DNA from: Phycisphaeraceae bacterium
GTDB taxonomy: Bacteria > Planctomycetota > Phycisphaerae > Phycisphaerales > Phycisphaeraceae
NCBI GenBank assembly: GCA_029260595.1
Contig: JAJDCY010000011.1
Location: 1-64,000 of the forward strand
Length of the DNA stretch: 64,000 nt
Direction: 5' to 3'
Shown: in pieces, positions 45,078-53,600 of the stretch
How positions within the stretch are numbered: position 1 is the first letter of the stretch
Layout: every line of letters begins with the position of its first letter
Made by a program: the position numbers and the translations under genes
The notes under the pieces: model-generated
The model's database searches: none
Seen by the model: the letters and a program-made list of their open reading frames with translations, nothing else
What the model was told of the DNA's origin: nothing

Positions 45078-48071
45078 ATGACGCAATTGCGCCCATCGAC
45101 CCTCCGCCGCACCCTGATCGCTATCTGCGCCGCCACCGTGCTCACCGGCACAACCCCCGCCAGCGCCCAAGACGCGCTCGCCATCCGACACACCGACACC
45201 GAGCTCGGCGTCCTCTACCAGATCAGCCTCCAACACGGCAGCGCCAGCCCGATCGGCGCCATCTTCAGCTCACCGTTCTTCCGCATCGATGTCCGGGCCA
45301 TCGCCTTCGTTGGCGACGACCTGTTCGGGATCGACATCCAAGCCGACCAACTGCTCAAGATCAACCCCGCCACCGGTAACGCCACCGTCGTCGGCGACCT
45401 CGGGTTCAACGTCGCCCCAGGCTACGCCAACATCGACACCGCCTTCCGCATCCCCGGCGCCGAAGCCGTCGGCCTGTCTTTCGACCCGACCTTTAGCGCT
45501 AACGGCAACCTCATCCTCACCGACTTCGACATGGCCTACCCGATCCCGCCCACCTCCGGCCCGCCCGCACAAACCGGTGGTGTCCGCATCTACTCGGTCA
45601 ACACCACCACCGGCCTGGCCACCGCCCACGCGCCCGAAGGGCCGTTCCCGCCCGCGAACCTCTTCACCGACATCGCCCACCGCCCCGGCAACACCCTGTT
45701 CGGCTTCGGCATCGGCCAATCGTTCGGGACCTCACCCGGCTCGCTCTACACCTTTAACAACACCAACAGCGGCATCGTGGGCAGCACCCCCGCCGGCGGT
45801 GCCTTCCAATCCGCCGACTTCATCACCGGCTCGAACATCGGCCTGGATGCCACCGGCACGCGCCTCTGGGGCATCGCCGACATCGGCGGCGAGATCTTCA
45901 AGGTCGACGGCAGCGACCCCGCACAGATCGTCCGCCCCGCCGGCCAGGGCCTGCACGGCTTCAACAACCTCGCCATCATTGTCCCCCCCACCGTCCACTG
46001 GTCCAAACAGACTGCCGGCGACTGGTACGACCCCGACAACTGGTCCGAGCGCGTCGTCCCGCGTTTCTCCACCGATGTCGTCATCAACCCGGCCGGAGGC
46101 GGTGTCGCCTCGTTTCCTTCGACCGACAGCCCCAAGATTAAATCCCTGCTCATCGGCGGCAACGATCACGGCGTCGCCGAGCTGCGAATCCCGTCATACA
46201 CTACCCTCCGTGCCACCAATGACGTCGTCATCGCCGACCGCGGCCGGCTCTCCGGTATCGGTGATGTCAACACCACCGCCGGGACCATCACCGTCGAGCC
46301 CGGCGGCGAGATCCTCGCCCAAGGCGGCGAAATCCTGCGGGTCTTCGGCGACTTCGTCACACCGGTTGAGAACTCCGGTGAACTCAACGCCATCGGGGGC
46401 AACATCACCTCCAGTTCATTCGGCGGCTCCGTCATCAACCACACCAACGGTCAGGTCAACGCCGTCAACGGCTCGATCGATTTCCGCAGCGGCCTAGACA
46501 ACCACGGCGTCGTCAACCTCACCGCCTCCAACGCCAACCTGCGCGGGGCCGCGGGCTCCGTGATCAACCGCGCCCCGGTTGATCTCGCCGCGAACACCTT
46601 CTTCACGGACCAAGACGACTGGCTCGAACACGTCCAGAACCTCGAATCCTTCCGCACGACCTTCGAGAACATCAAAGACTTATACACCTTCGACCCCACC
46701 ATCAACGACGGCACCCTCGGCCCCTCCCCGGACTTTTTCAACGTCTTCACCGGCCTGTCCCGCACCTTCTTCCTCGACACCGTCCAGCCCGGCGCCGAGT
46801 TCATCTACAACGACTCCAACAACGGTGGCAACATCTTCCCCGGGCTTGTGGACGCCCTCTCAGTCGGCAACGTCAACGAGCACGAACAAGACAGCTTCAA
46901 TATCACCATCCTGACCTCGGGCCCGACCATCAACGCACCGCCACTGACAGCCTTCGGGCTACGCTTCAAGAACACGACCCCCGAAGCCGGCGAGATACTC
47001 GAGTTCGAAGATGAGTTCGGCACCATCTTCGCCTCCACAACCAACATCCCCGACAACGGACCCGACGGCACCTTCGTCGGCATCATCACCGACACCCCCA
47101 TCCGCCTGATCCGTTACCTCGAAAACGCCGGCATCGACGACATCGCCATCGCCGACTTCATGTTCGCCACCGCCGCCATCACCGGCCAGATCAACGCCAC
47201 CAACTCAAACATCACTTTCGACGGCAACGGCGTCAGCGACGACATCGGCCTGGTCAACCTCGGCGTGCTCAACCTCACCAACACCACCATCGACGGCGAC
47301 ATCCGCTCACCCGCGGGCTCATTCATCAACGCCAACGCAGGTGTCATTTTCAACGGCCACGTCTCCGGCGCCGCCACATTCCCCGGTGCTGGCCTGGTCA
47401 CCTTCAACGGGACCTACGCGCCCGGCGACTCGCCCGCCGGCGTCCTCATCGGCGGCGGCGTCTCATTCGGCCCCGCCGCGACGCTCGAGATCGAACTCGC
47501 AGGCCACACTCAGGGCACCGAGTACGACCACGTCCTGGTCAACGGCGCCGCCAGCCTCGACGGCACCCTCAACGTACTCCTCATCAACGGCTTCGAAGAC
47601 GAAATCATCCCCACCGACTCCTTTGCCGTCATGACCTGGGACACCAATGACGCCACCACCTTCGACAACATCGCGCTTACGCTCCCGACCGCCATGGACG
47701 GCCTGTCGTTCATCCCGTTCTACTTCAGCAACACCCTGACCCTCGTCGCCGACGCACTCGACGGCGATGCCGACCTCGACGGCGACGTCGACCTTGACGA
47801 CCTGGTCGCACTCGCCGCCAACTTCGACACGACCGTCACCGAGCGCGACTGGCGACTCGCCAACTTCGACTTCGACACCGATGTCGACGCCGACGACCTC
47901 GCCCTCATGGCCGCCAACTTCTTCCTGCCCGGATCCGACACCGAAACCTACACCTCCGACGCGCTCGCCGCCCTGATCGGGATTCAACTCAATCAATCCC
48001 CCGAGCCCGCGACACTCGGCTTGCTGATACTGCTCGCCTGCCTAAGCCCACGACGCACAACACACGCATAG
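45078..48071 (+). CDS. Dockerin/PEP-CTERM protein with propeller-like N-terminus
   Basis: 997 aa. AAGGAGCG lies 6-7 nt before the ATG. Signal peptide about 1-31. Residues about 35-310 repeat short blades of beta-propeller type (GVLYQISLQHGSASPIGAIF, DQLLKINPATGNATVVGDLG, GVRIYSVNTTTGLATAHAPE). A HWSKQTAGDWYDPDNWSERV module (about 312) then opens a beta-helix part. A 200-residue insertion (about 510-720) contains FENIKDLYTFDPTINDG and resembles choice-of-anchor domains. The end has the EIIPTDSFAVMTWDTND cassette, a dockerin pair (GDADLDGDVDLDDLV) and SPEPATLGLL-helix-PRRTTHA. The Arg cluster is short. Probably a surface protein. Confidence 0.82.
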   Translation: MTQLRPSTLRRTLIAICAATVLTGTTPASAQDALAIRHTDTELGVLYQISLQHGSASPIGAIFSSPFFRIDVRAIAFVGDDLFGIDIQADQLLKINPATGNATVVGDLGFNVAPGYANIDTAFRIPGAEAVGLSFDPTFSANGNLILTDFDMAYPIPPTSGPPAQTGGVRIYSVNTTTGLATAHAPEGPFPPANLFTDIAHRPGNTLFGFGIGQSFGTSPGSLYTFNNTNSGIVGSTPAGGAFQSADFITGSNIGLDATGTRLWGIADIGGEIFKVDGSDPAQIVRPAGQGLHGFNNLAIIVPPTVHWSKQTAGDWYDPDNWSERVVPRFSTDVVINPAGGGVASFPSTDSPKIKSLLIGGNDHGVAELRIPSYTTLRATNDVVIADRGRLSGIGDVNTTAGTITVEPGGEILAQGGEILRVFGDFVTPVENSGELNAIGGNITSSSFGGSVINHTNGQVNAVNGSIDFRSGLDNHGVVNLTASNANLRGAAGSVINRAPVDLAANTFFTDQDDWLEHVQNLESFRTTFENIKDLYTFDPTINDGTLGPSPDFFNVFTGLSRTFFLDTVQPGAEFIYNDSNNGGNIFPGLVDALSVGNVNEHEQDSFNITILTSGPTINAPPLTAFGLRFKNTTPEAGEILEFEDEFGTIFASTTNIPDNGPDGTFVGIITDTPIRLIRYLENAGIDDIAIADFMFATAAITGQINATNSNITFDGNGVSDDIGLVNLGVLNLTNTTIDGDIRSPAGSFINANAGVIFNGHVSGAATFPGAGLVTFNGTYAPGDSPAGVLIGGGVSFGPAATLEIELAGHTQGTEYDHVLVNGAASLDGTLNVLLINGFEDEIIPTDSFAVMTWDTNDATTFDNIALTLPTAMDGLSFIPFYFSNTLTLVADALDGDADLDGDVDLDDLVALAANFDTTVTERDWRLANFDFDTDVDADDLALMAANFFLPGSDTETYTSDALAALIGIQLNQSPEPATLGLLILLACLSPRRTTHA

Positions 48072-48121
48072 AAACAACGCGCACCACCCGGCGCGCGCCA
48101 CCAAAATACCGTTTCAAGTCT

Positions 48122-49354
48122 CTATGAAGCCCGCTGCGCACGAACACCCGGCGTCGGCACCCGCACACCCGCAGGCACCTTCACCATGCGCCCCAGGTCG
48201 TCCGCCGCCCGCCCCGCCGCCAGCCTCTTCACCGCCAGCGCCATCTGACTCGGGTCGATCTCGTGCACATCTATCGCACACCCGATACCCGCCAGCATCG
48301 GGACACACAGCCGCCCGCCCAGGTGCTGGCGAAACTCATCCAGCCCCGCCAGCAGCGCACCCGTATCCGCCATCGCCTCGTGATACGTTTCCAACCCCAA
48401 CGCGGTAATCGTGTCCAACACCAATCGCGCATCGCCCCACGGCAAGATCCCCGTCAGCGCCGCATACGTCGTATCCAACGCAACACCCATCGCCACCGCT
48501 TCGCCGTGACGCACCGAGAACCCCGTCAACTGCTCGATCTTGTGCGCCGCCCAATGCCCGAAATCCAACGGCCGTGCACGCGTCAACTCGAACGCATCAC
48601 CACCCTCAACAATATGCGCCAAGTGCAACCGCGCCGACCTGCGAAGGATCGGCCCCGCCGCCTTCACATTACGCTGTCGCAACGCCGGGGCATTCACCGC
48701 CAGCGTCTCAAAAAACGCACGGTCCTTCACCAGCGCAACCTTGAGCACCTCGCTGAAACCGCAGCGCCAGTCCCGCCCGCTCAGCGTCGACAAAAACAGT
48801 TCGTCATGCACCACCGCCCAAGGCGGCGTGAACGCACCAAGAAAATTCTTCTTCCCGAAACGATTCACACCGTTCTTCACGCCCACGCTCGAGTCCGCCT
48901 GACTCAGCGTCGTCGTCGGCAGCCGCACCAGCCGCACGCCCCGGTGCGATATCGCAGCCGCGAACCCCACCGCATCCAGCAACGCGCCCCCCCCAATCGC
49001 CACCACGCACGACTGGCGACACAACTCCGCATCATGGATCGCCGCGCAAATACGATCGATCACCGCCGCATCGTTCTTGCACGCCTCCCCACCCGGCACC
49101 GTCAGGATCGGCTCAGCCAGCGCGATGTGCTGCGTGTACGCATCCGCATACCCCCGCACCCGTTCGTCGATATAAGGCCAGCGCTCCGCCACCCCCTGAT
49201 CCACCACGACCAATGTCCGCACCGGGCCGCGCCCCCGACTCTCGCCCTCCGGCGCGATCGCCTCAGCCAACACCGGGTTGTACGGATCAAACGCCTCACG
49301 CGTGAAGCGCAACCGATGCACGAACTTGACGGAGAAAGCCGCGTTGGTATCCAA
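48122..49354 (-). CDS. eboD: 3-dehydroquinate-synthase-like protein, EboD type
   Basis: 410 aa, NAD-dependent sugar-phosphate cyclase fold. Motifs: VPGGEACKNDAAVIDRI, AIGGGALLDAVGFAAAISHR, the PTTTLSQADSSVGVKNGVN loop, FGKKNFLGAFTPP, LDFGHWAAHKIEQL and VRHGEAVAMGVALD with the zinc-site histidines. The opening FVHRLRFTREAFDPYNPVL, and the LSQADS/VGVKNGVN wording instead of that of true AroB, match the ebo-cluster paralogue (EboD), so it probably does not supply the shikimate pathway. The start is TTG with GAGGA 6-7 nt upstream. The neighbour upstream is an amidohydrolase, 244 nt away. An EboB-like gene is at 32710. Cyclase family near certain, EboD subgroup likely. Confidence 0.82.
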   Translation of the reverse strand: MDTNAAFSVKFVHRLRFTREAFDPYNPVLAEAIAPEGESRGRGPVRTLVVVDQGVAERWPYIDERVRGYADAYTQHIALAEPILTVPGGEACKNDAAVIDRICAAIHDAELCRQSCVVAIGGGALLDAVGFAAAISHRGVRLVRLPTTTLSQADSSVGVKNGVNRFGKKNFLGAFTPPWAVVHDELFLSTLSGRDWRCGFSEVLKVALVKDRAFFETLAVNAPALRQRNVKAAGPILRRSARLHLAHIVEGGDAFELTRARPLDFGHWAAHKIEQLTGFSVRHGEAVAMGVALDTTYAALTGILPWGDARLVLDTITALGLETYHEAMADTGALLAGLDEFRQHLGGRLCVPMLAGIGCAIDVHEIDPSQMALAVKRLAAGRAADDLGRMVKVPAGVRVPTPGVRAQRAS

Positions 49355-49598
49355 CTTCTATCCTCGTATCGTCGTGTGCGTTTTCGGGCGTCGGGCTGAC
49401 CGCCCTCTCTCGCCTGCCCCTGACCTCTCCCCCCACAACCCCCCCCGCACGAAGACCACTCCCGCCCTATTCCCCCCCACATGCCCGAAAAACGAAAGGT
49501 CCTGCTCCGTGACCGTGGGGGCCCACCCCAGCCGCCCCTCCCATATCCTACTCAACGATCAGCCGGGTGCCCCGCCATTTCATCGGTGAGATTCTATC

Positions 49599-50897
49599 TT
49601 AGGCATGACAATCCACCCCAGTCACCAACCGCGCCGGCTCATTATTTATCAGAACCTGCTCGAGCGGATCCGCCGAATCCCCCGCATCGATCCCCACCGC
49701 GATCAGCCGTGCCGGCACCCCGGCCCCCAGCGTCGCTGCCCCCGCCGCCTCCGGCCCTAACACCCCCTCACCAGCCAGCCCCGCGATCCCATTCACCGTC
49801 GCCATCCGCAGCAACAGCTCCGGCGAAACCCCATCCCGCCGATACAAATGTCGCATCGCCCCCAGCACCCCCAACGGCTGCACCGCCCCCACAGGCTGAC
49901 AAACCACCGAATCCGTCCCCAAACACACATTCACGCCCCCCTCGATCATCTCCCGATACCGATGCCTCACCCCCTCATCAGGACGGTGGTGCCCGAAATA
50001 ATCACTCGCCACCGGGCAATACACCACCGACGCCCCGCACCCGGCCAACACCCCGATATGCGACCCCTCTATATAGTTGCAGTGCGCCAGCAACCACCGC
50101 CGCTCAGCCAACACCGGCGCCAGCCAATCCACCGGGTGCTGCCCCGTCCCACGGATCGTCTGATCCCACCGCCCGATCGCCCGCAACATCTCCGCGAACG
50201 GCCCATCCCCATCGCGCACAAACCGCACCTCCTCCGTCGTCTCCGCCAGATGCGTACACAACCCGACACCCCGCGCACACGCCCCGACGCCCCGCGCCGC
50301 CAACCCCGCCGCCTCACGATACAACCCCAGCCCACACGAATACGGCGCATGAGGCTGCAACCCGATGCTCCCCTCACCATCCCCCTCACTAAAATCCCTC
50401 GTTAACCGCTCCACCGCCTCCGCTTCGTGCAACCCGATCCCAAAACACTCCAGATAACTCACCCCGCCAAGCCCGCTCTCCGCCCGATCCGCCGCCGCCC
50501 CCACCGACCCGGCGATATCGCCGATCCACCCCACCCCGTGTTCGATCGACATCACCGCCCCCCGCCGCACCGCCGCCCGCTCCGCCTCCCGCGTCCGCGG
50601 CCCCAGCTCCATCACCTCCCGCAACCAACCCGTAAAGGCCCCCCCATATGCCCGCGGCCCCACCGCGCTCAGCCCCAGGTGCGCATGCGCATTGACCAGC
50701 GCCGGCATCAACAAGCACTCACCTAAATCGACTTGCCCCGCCCCACTCCGCTCCCCAACCTCCCCGCACACCGCCCCCACCTCCCCCGCCGCGACGACCC
50801 GCCCACCCGCCACCGCCACCGCCCCAGGCCGCGCACAACACCCCGCCGCGTCCCGCACCGCCGCCGCACGATAAACCACCACCGCCGACCCACGCAT
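49599..50897 (-). CDS. Amidohydrolase family protein (chlorohydrolase/deaminase-like)
   Basis: 432 aa from the ATG at 50897 (GAGG 7 nt upstream). Residues before it in the open frame are Arg-rich and not credible. Metal-dependent hydrolase of the TrzA/SsnA/MtaD group with an (alpha/beta)8 barrel. Visible metal ligands are LMPALVNAHAHLG (HxH), CTHLAETTEEV, WLLAHCNYIE and CLGTDSV (Asp). Members remove amino or chloro groups from ring compounds, including S-adenosylhomocysteine, methylthioadenosine, guanine and aminodeoxyfutalosine, and the exact substrate cannot be read here. Divergent from the OmpA-type lipoprotein and same strand as the EboD-like gene. Confidence 0.85.
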   Translation of the reverse strand: MRGSAVVVYRAAAVRDAAGCCARPGAVAVAGGRVVAAGEVGAVCGEVGERSGAGQVDLGECLLMPALVNAHAHLGLSAVGPRAYGGAFTGWLREVMELGPRTREAERAAVRRGAVMSIEHGVGWIGDIAGSVGAAADRAESGLGGVSYLECFGIGLHEAEAVERLTRDFSEGDGEGSIGLQPHAPYSCGLGLYREAAGLAARGVGACARGVGLCTHLAETTEEVRFVRDGDGPFAEMLRAIGRWDQTIRGTGQHPVDWLAPVLAERRWLLAHCNYIEGSHIGVLAGCGASVVYCPVASDYFGHHRPDEGVRHRYREMIEGGVNVCLGTDSVVCQPVGAVQPLGVLGAMRHLYRRDGVSPELLLRMATVNGIAGLAGEGVLGPEAAGAATLGAGVPARLIAVGIDAGDSADPLEQVLINNEPARLVTGVDCHA

Positions 50898-51034
50898 AAA
50901 ACACCTCGCAAACTCTCTCCGCCTCCCCGCCCGCTCCCCCTGCCACTGCCCGCACAAATTGATTTTTCAACCGTACACGATAGCTTGTACACAGACTCGC
51001 CACGCGAACCGACCCCGCATAAGGACCCACAACA

Positions 51035-52015
51035 ATGGCCTACCCAAGAACCCTCACCGCGCTGTTGTTAGCACTCGCCGCCACAGGCTGCGTCTCCCAA
51101 CGACACGCCGACGACCTGCAGACACGCTGGCGCATGTCCAACGAGCAACTCATCGAGCTGCGCGTACAGCTAGAAGAAAAACAAGCACTCGTCGACGCGA
51201 TGCAGGACCAGGCACACGCACAGGACGCCGGCCTCGCCGACCGCGCGCGCAACGCCGAAGCCGAACGCGACCGGCTCGCCGCCGCGCTCGACGAAGCCGA
51301 GAAACAACTCCGCTCCATCGGCACCGGCCCCATCCTCGAAGCCGAGCTCGACCTCGCGCTTAACAAACTCGCCGCCACCAACCCCGGCCTCATGAGCTAC
51401 GACCCCGCGCTGGGCATGGTCAAGTTCTCCAGCGACCTCACCTTTGACCTGGGCAGCACCGACCTCTCCACCGCCGCCGCCGCCTCCCTGGCCAAGTTCG
51501 CTCGCATCCTCCAATCACCCAACGCCAACGGCTACACCGCCTGCATCGTCGGACACACCGACAACGTCCCCATCAAAAAGCCCGACACCCGCGCCAAACA
51601 CCCCACCAACTGGCACCTGTCAGTCCACCGCGCTATCGCCGTCAAGGACGCGCTCGTTGACGCAGGCGTCCCCGCCGACCGCCTCGGCGTCGCAGGCTAC
51701 GGCCCCGAACGACCCATCGCCGCCAACGCACGCAAAGGCAGCCAGGCCAACCGCCGCGTCGAGATCTACCTCATCCGCTCCGACCACGCCGGCGTCATCG
51801 GCCGCGCCCAACCCGGCAACTACACCGACTTGCTCGCCGCCGACACCCTCGCCGAGCCCGACCCCATCCCCGAACCCACCCCCCCCGCCATCAAACCCGC
51901 ACCCGCCCCCCCCAAACCCATGACCCCAATCACCGCCAAGCCCGAACCCAAGCCCGAACCCGAAACCCCCACCAAAACCCCCGACCCCGGCCCCGGCATC
52001 GACATGTTCAAGTAA
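51035..52015 (+). CDS. OmpA-family peptidoglycan-binding lipoprotein
   Basis: 326 aa. The lipobox ALAATGC puts the lipidated Cys at about 19. A coiled coil follows (about 30-95), then an OmpA C-terminal domain (about 115-250) with FDLGSTDLS, the GHTDNVPI motif, LSVHRAIAVKDALVDAGVPA, GYGPERPIA and QANRRVEIYL, which grips diaminopimelate-type peptidoglycan. The last 60 residues are Pro/Lys/Glu-rich (PEPKPEPETP-like), probably a wall-spanning disordered arm. Before the gene, GTACA-CGATAGCT-TGTAC (50973-50990) forms a small inverted repeat. It tethers the outer membrane to the cell wall. Confidence 0.9.
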   Translation: MAYPRTLTALLLALAATGCVSQRHADDLQTRWRMSNEQLIELRVQLEEKQALVDAMQDQAHAQDAGLADRARNAEAERDRLAAALDEAEKQLRSIGTGPILEAELDLALNKLAATNPGLMSYDPALGMVKFSSDLTFDLGSTDLSTAAAASLAKFARILQSPNANGYTACIVGHTDNVPIKKPDTRAKHPTNWHLSVHRAIAVKDALVDAGVPADRLGVAGYGPERPIAANARKGSQANRRVEIYLIRSDHAGVIGRAQPGNYTDLLAADTLAEPDPIPEPTPPAIKPAPAPPKPMTPITAKPEPKPEPETPTKTPDPGPGIDMFK

Positions 52016-52034
52016 CCGCCACCCCACCCCGACT

Positions 52035-52064
52035 GTGCTACTGGCCGCTCGCCCGCCAGTGCTC
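52035..52064. repeat. Palindromic repeat, GGTGSCAC family, copy 5
   Basis: TGTGCTACTGGCCGCTCGCC followed by CGCCAGTGCTCC. It matches copy 2 at 16964-16998 closely, including CGCCAGTGCTCC at the right end; the left arm is slightly degenerate. Confidence 0.7.
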
Positions 52065-52094
52065 CGCCGCCGACTCCCTCACGCCACTTCTCCC

Positions 52095-52117
52095 GTAGGC
52101 CAGGTCATCGGCCTGCC
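52095..52117. repeat. Second type of intergenic palindrome
   Basis: GTAGGCCAGGTCATCGGCCT then GCC: AGGCC at 52097-52101 pairs with GGCCT at 52110-52114. It is of the GTAGG-CAGG...CCTG type that I recall from other planctomycete intergenic regions. Confidence 0.5.
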
Positions 52118-52316
52118 GCCCAGTGCCCCATCTAATAAACCACTGCGCGCACCGACACCAACCCGAAATCTCGCGGGCTCCAACAGCGCGCCTACAATAA
52201 GACACCAAACACCCGTCGCACCCACGAATCTCGCGGGCCCGAGGCACTCTGCCCTTACTCCCTAAAAACCCCCAGACGCCGCACGCCCGATCAACTGCGC
52301 AACAACACCCAAAACG

Positions 52317-53600
52317 ATGGGCCGTACCACACTCCAAACCACCGCCCTCACGATCGCACTGGCATTGTCCGCCGCTCAACCCCTGTGCGCCGCCGACTAC
52401 CGTTTCACCAAGATCGCCGACTCCGATGGCCCGATCACGCTCCCGTCACTGTTTGCCACGATGAACAACGCAGGCCTGGTCGCCTTCACCGGTATCGACG
52501 AGGAGGGTGGCCACGCGATCTATGTCAGTGACGGCGGGCCATACACGAAAGTCGCCGACGGCGACGGACGCTTATCGATGTTCGCAACCATGCCGGTAAT
52601 CAACGAGCTGGGCACTGTCTTGTTCCGTGCGATAATTAGCACGAATCAAAGGCCGGGCATCTTCGTCGCCTCCACCCACACACCCGCGCTTGCCGTCACC
52701 ACACTCGCCGACAGCACCGCGGGTTTCTCCAGCATTGGCTTTTTCACACTCTCCCTGAACAACGCCAACGTCGCGGCGTTCCAAGGCTATCGCTTCGGTG
52801 GCGATCAGGGCGTCTTCACCAGCAACGTCACCACCGCCCCCTACACCCTCACGACCATCGCCGACAACACCGACTCACCATTCATGGCCACCGACTCACC
52901 CATGATCAACAACGCCGGGCAGGTCTCCTTTCTCTCATACCTGGAAAACGGCGAAACCGCCGTGTACGTCGGCGGCACCGACCGCCCCCGCAACGACGCC
53001 ACCCTCATCGCCGACACGACCGGACCCCTCGCCTACATCCTCAACCCCGTGATGAACGACTCCGCAACCGTCGCCTTCGAAGGCCGGCTCAGCGACAACA
53101 TCACCAAAGCCGTCTACCTTGCCTCACCCGACACACACCCCAACCAGATCGACCCCCTGTTTACCATCAACCCGATCAACGGCTTCAAGGACCTCAACTC
53201 ACTCGCCATAAGCAACAACGGCTCGGTCGTGTTCACCGCCGACATCAGCAACCAGCACGAAGGCCTCTACGTCGCCACCCCCGACGGCGAGATCGAAAAA
53301 ATCATCCAGACAGGCCTAGCCATCGACGGCGCGCGCATCGAATCCATCTTTCTATCCAGACGCGGCAGCTTCAACGACTCAGGCCAGATCGTGTTCCGCG
53401 TCGGCCTGGCCAACCACCGTTCCGCCATCTACCGCGCCGACCCTATCATCCCCGAACCCGCCACACTCGCCCCGACCTCTATGATCTCGATCACACTATT
53501 CACGCGCCCATCGCGTAAGGCGGGCCATCGAGCTGCCGCGATAACCCCCCCTACCCCTCCCCGGGCCAACCCTCGAACACAAACTTCCCGTCCTTGCTAA
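52317..53600 (+). CDS. NxxGxVxF-repeat PEP-CTERM protein with extended tail
   Basis: 427 aa. Signal peptide about 1-26 (LTIALALSAAQPLCAA). The mature protein is built from about six copies of a blade with the core NNAGLVAF, NELGTVLF, NNANVAAF, NNAGQVSF, NDSATVAF, SNNGSVVF and NDSGQIVF, spaced 45-65 residues, each followed by a GIFVA/GLYVA strand. This is the choice-of-anchor tandem-repeat propeller type. The sorting motif IIPEPATLAP and a weak helix are followed by FTRPSRK and 35 further residues that run into the convergent aminopeptidase gene (50-bp overlap), so the natural stop was probably lost. The start has no Shine-Dalgarno site. Confidence 0.78.
   Translation: MGRTTLQTTALTIALALSAAQPLCAADYRFTKIADSDGPITLPSLFATMNNAGLVAFTGIDEEGGHAIYVSDGGPYTKVADGDGRLSMFATMPVINELGTVLFRAIISTNQRPGIFVASTHTPALAVTTLADSTAGFSSIGFFTLSLNNANVAAFQGYRFGGDQGVFTSNVTTAPYTLTTIADNTDSPFMATDSPMINNAGQVSFLSYLENGETAVYVGGTDRPRNDATLIADTTGPLAYILNPVMNDSATVAFEGRLSDNITKAVYLASPDTHPNQIDPLFTINPINGFKDLNSLAISNNGSVVFTADISNQHEGLYVATPDGEIEKIIQTGLAIDGARIESIFLSRRGSFNDSGQIVFRVGLANHRSAIYRADPIIPEPATLAPTSMISITLFTRPSRKAGHRAAAITPPTPPRANPRTQTSRPC

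Larger units (their letters stand above)
52016..52316. other. Repeat-rich intergenic region
   Basis: About 300 nt without a gene. It holds a GGTGSCAC-family palindrome (52035-52064), an AGGCC...GGCCT palindrome (52095-52117) and a 60-nt-spaced direct repeat of AATCTCGCGGGC (52167-52178 and 52227-52238). TACAAT at 52192 is a possible -10 for the gene at 52317. Confidence 0.6.
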
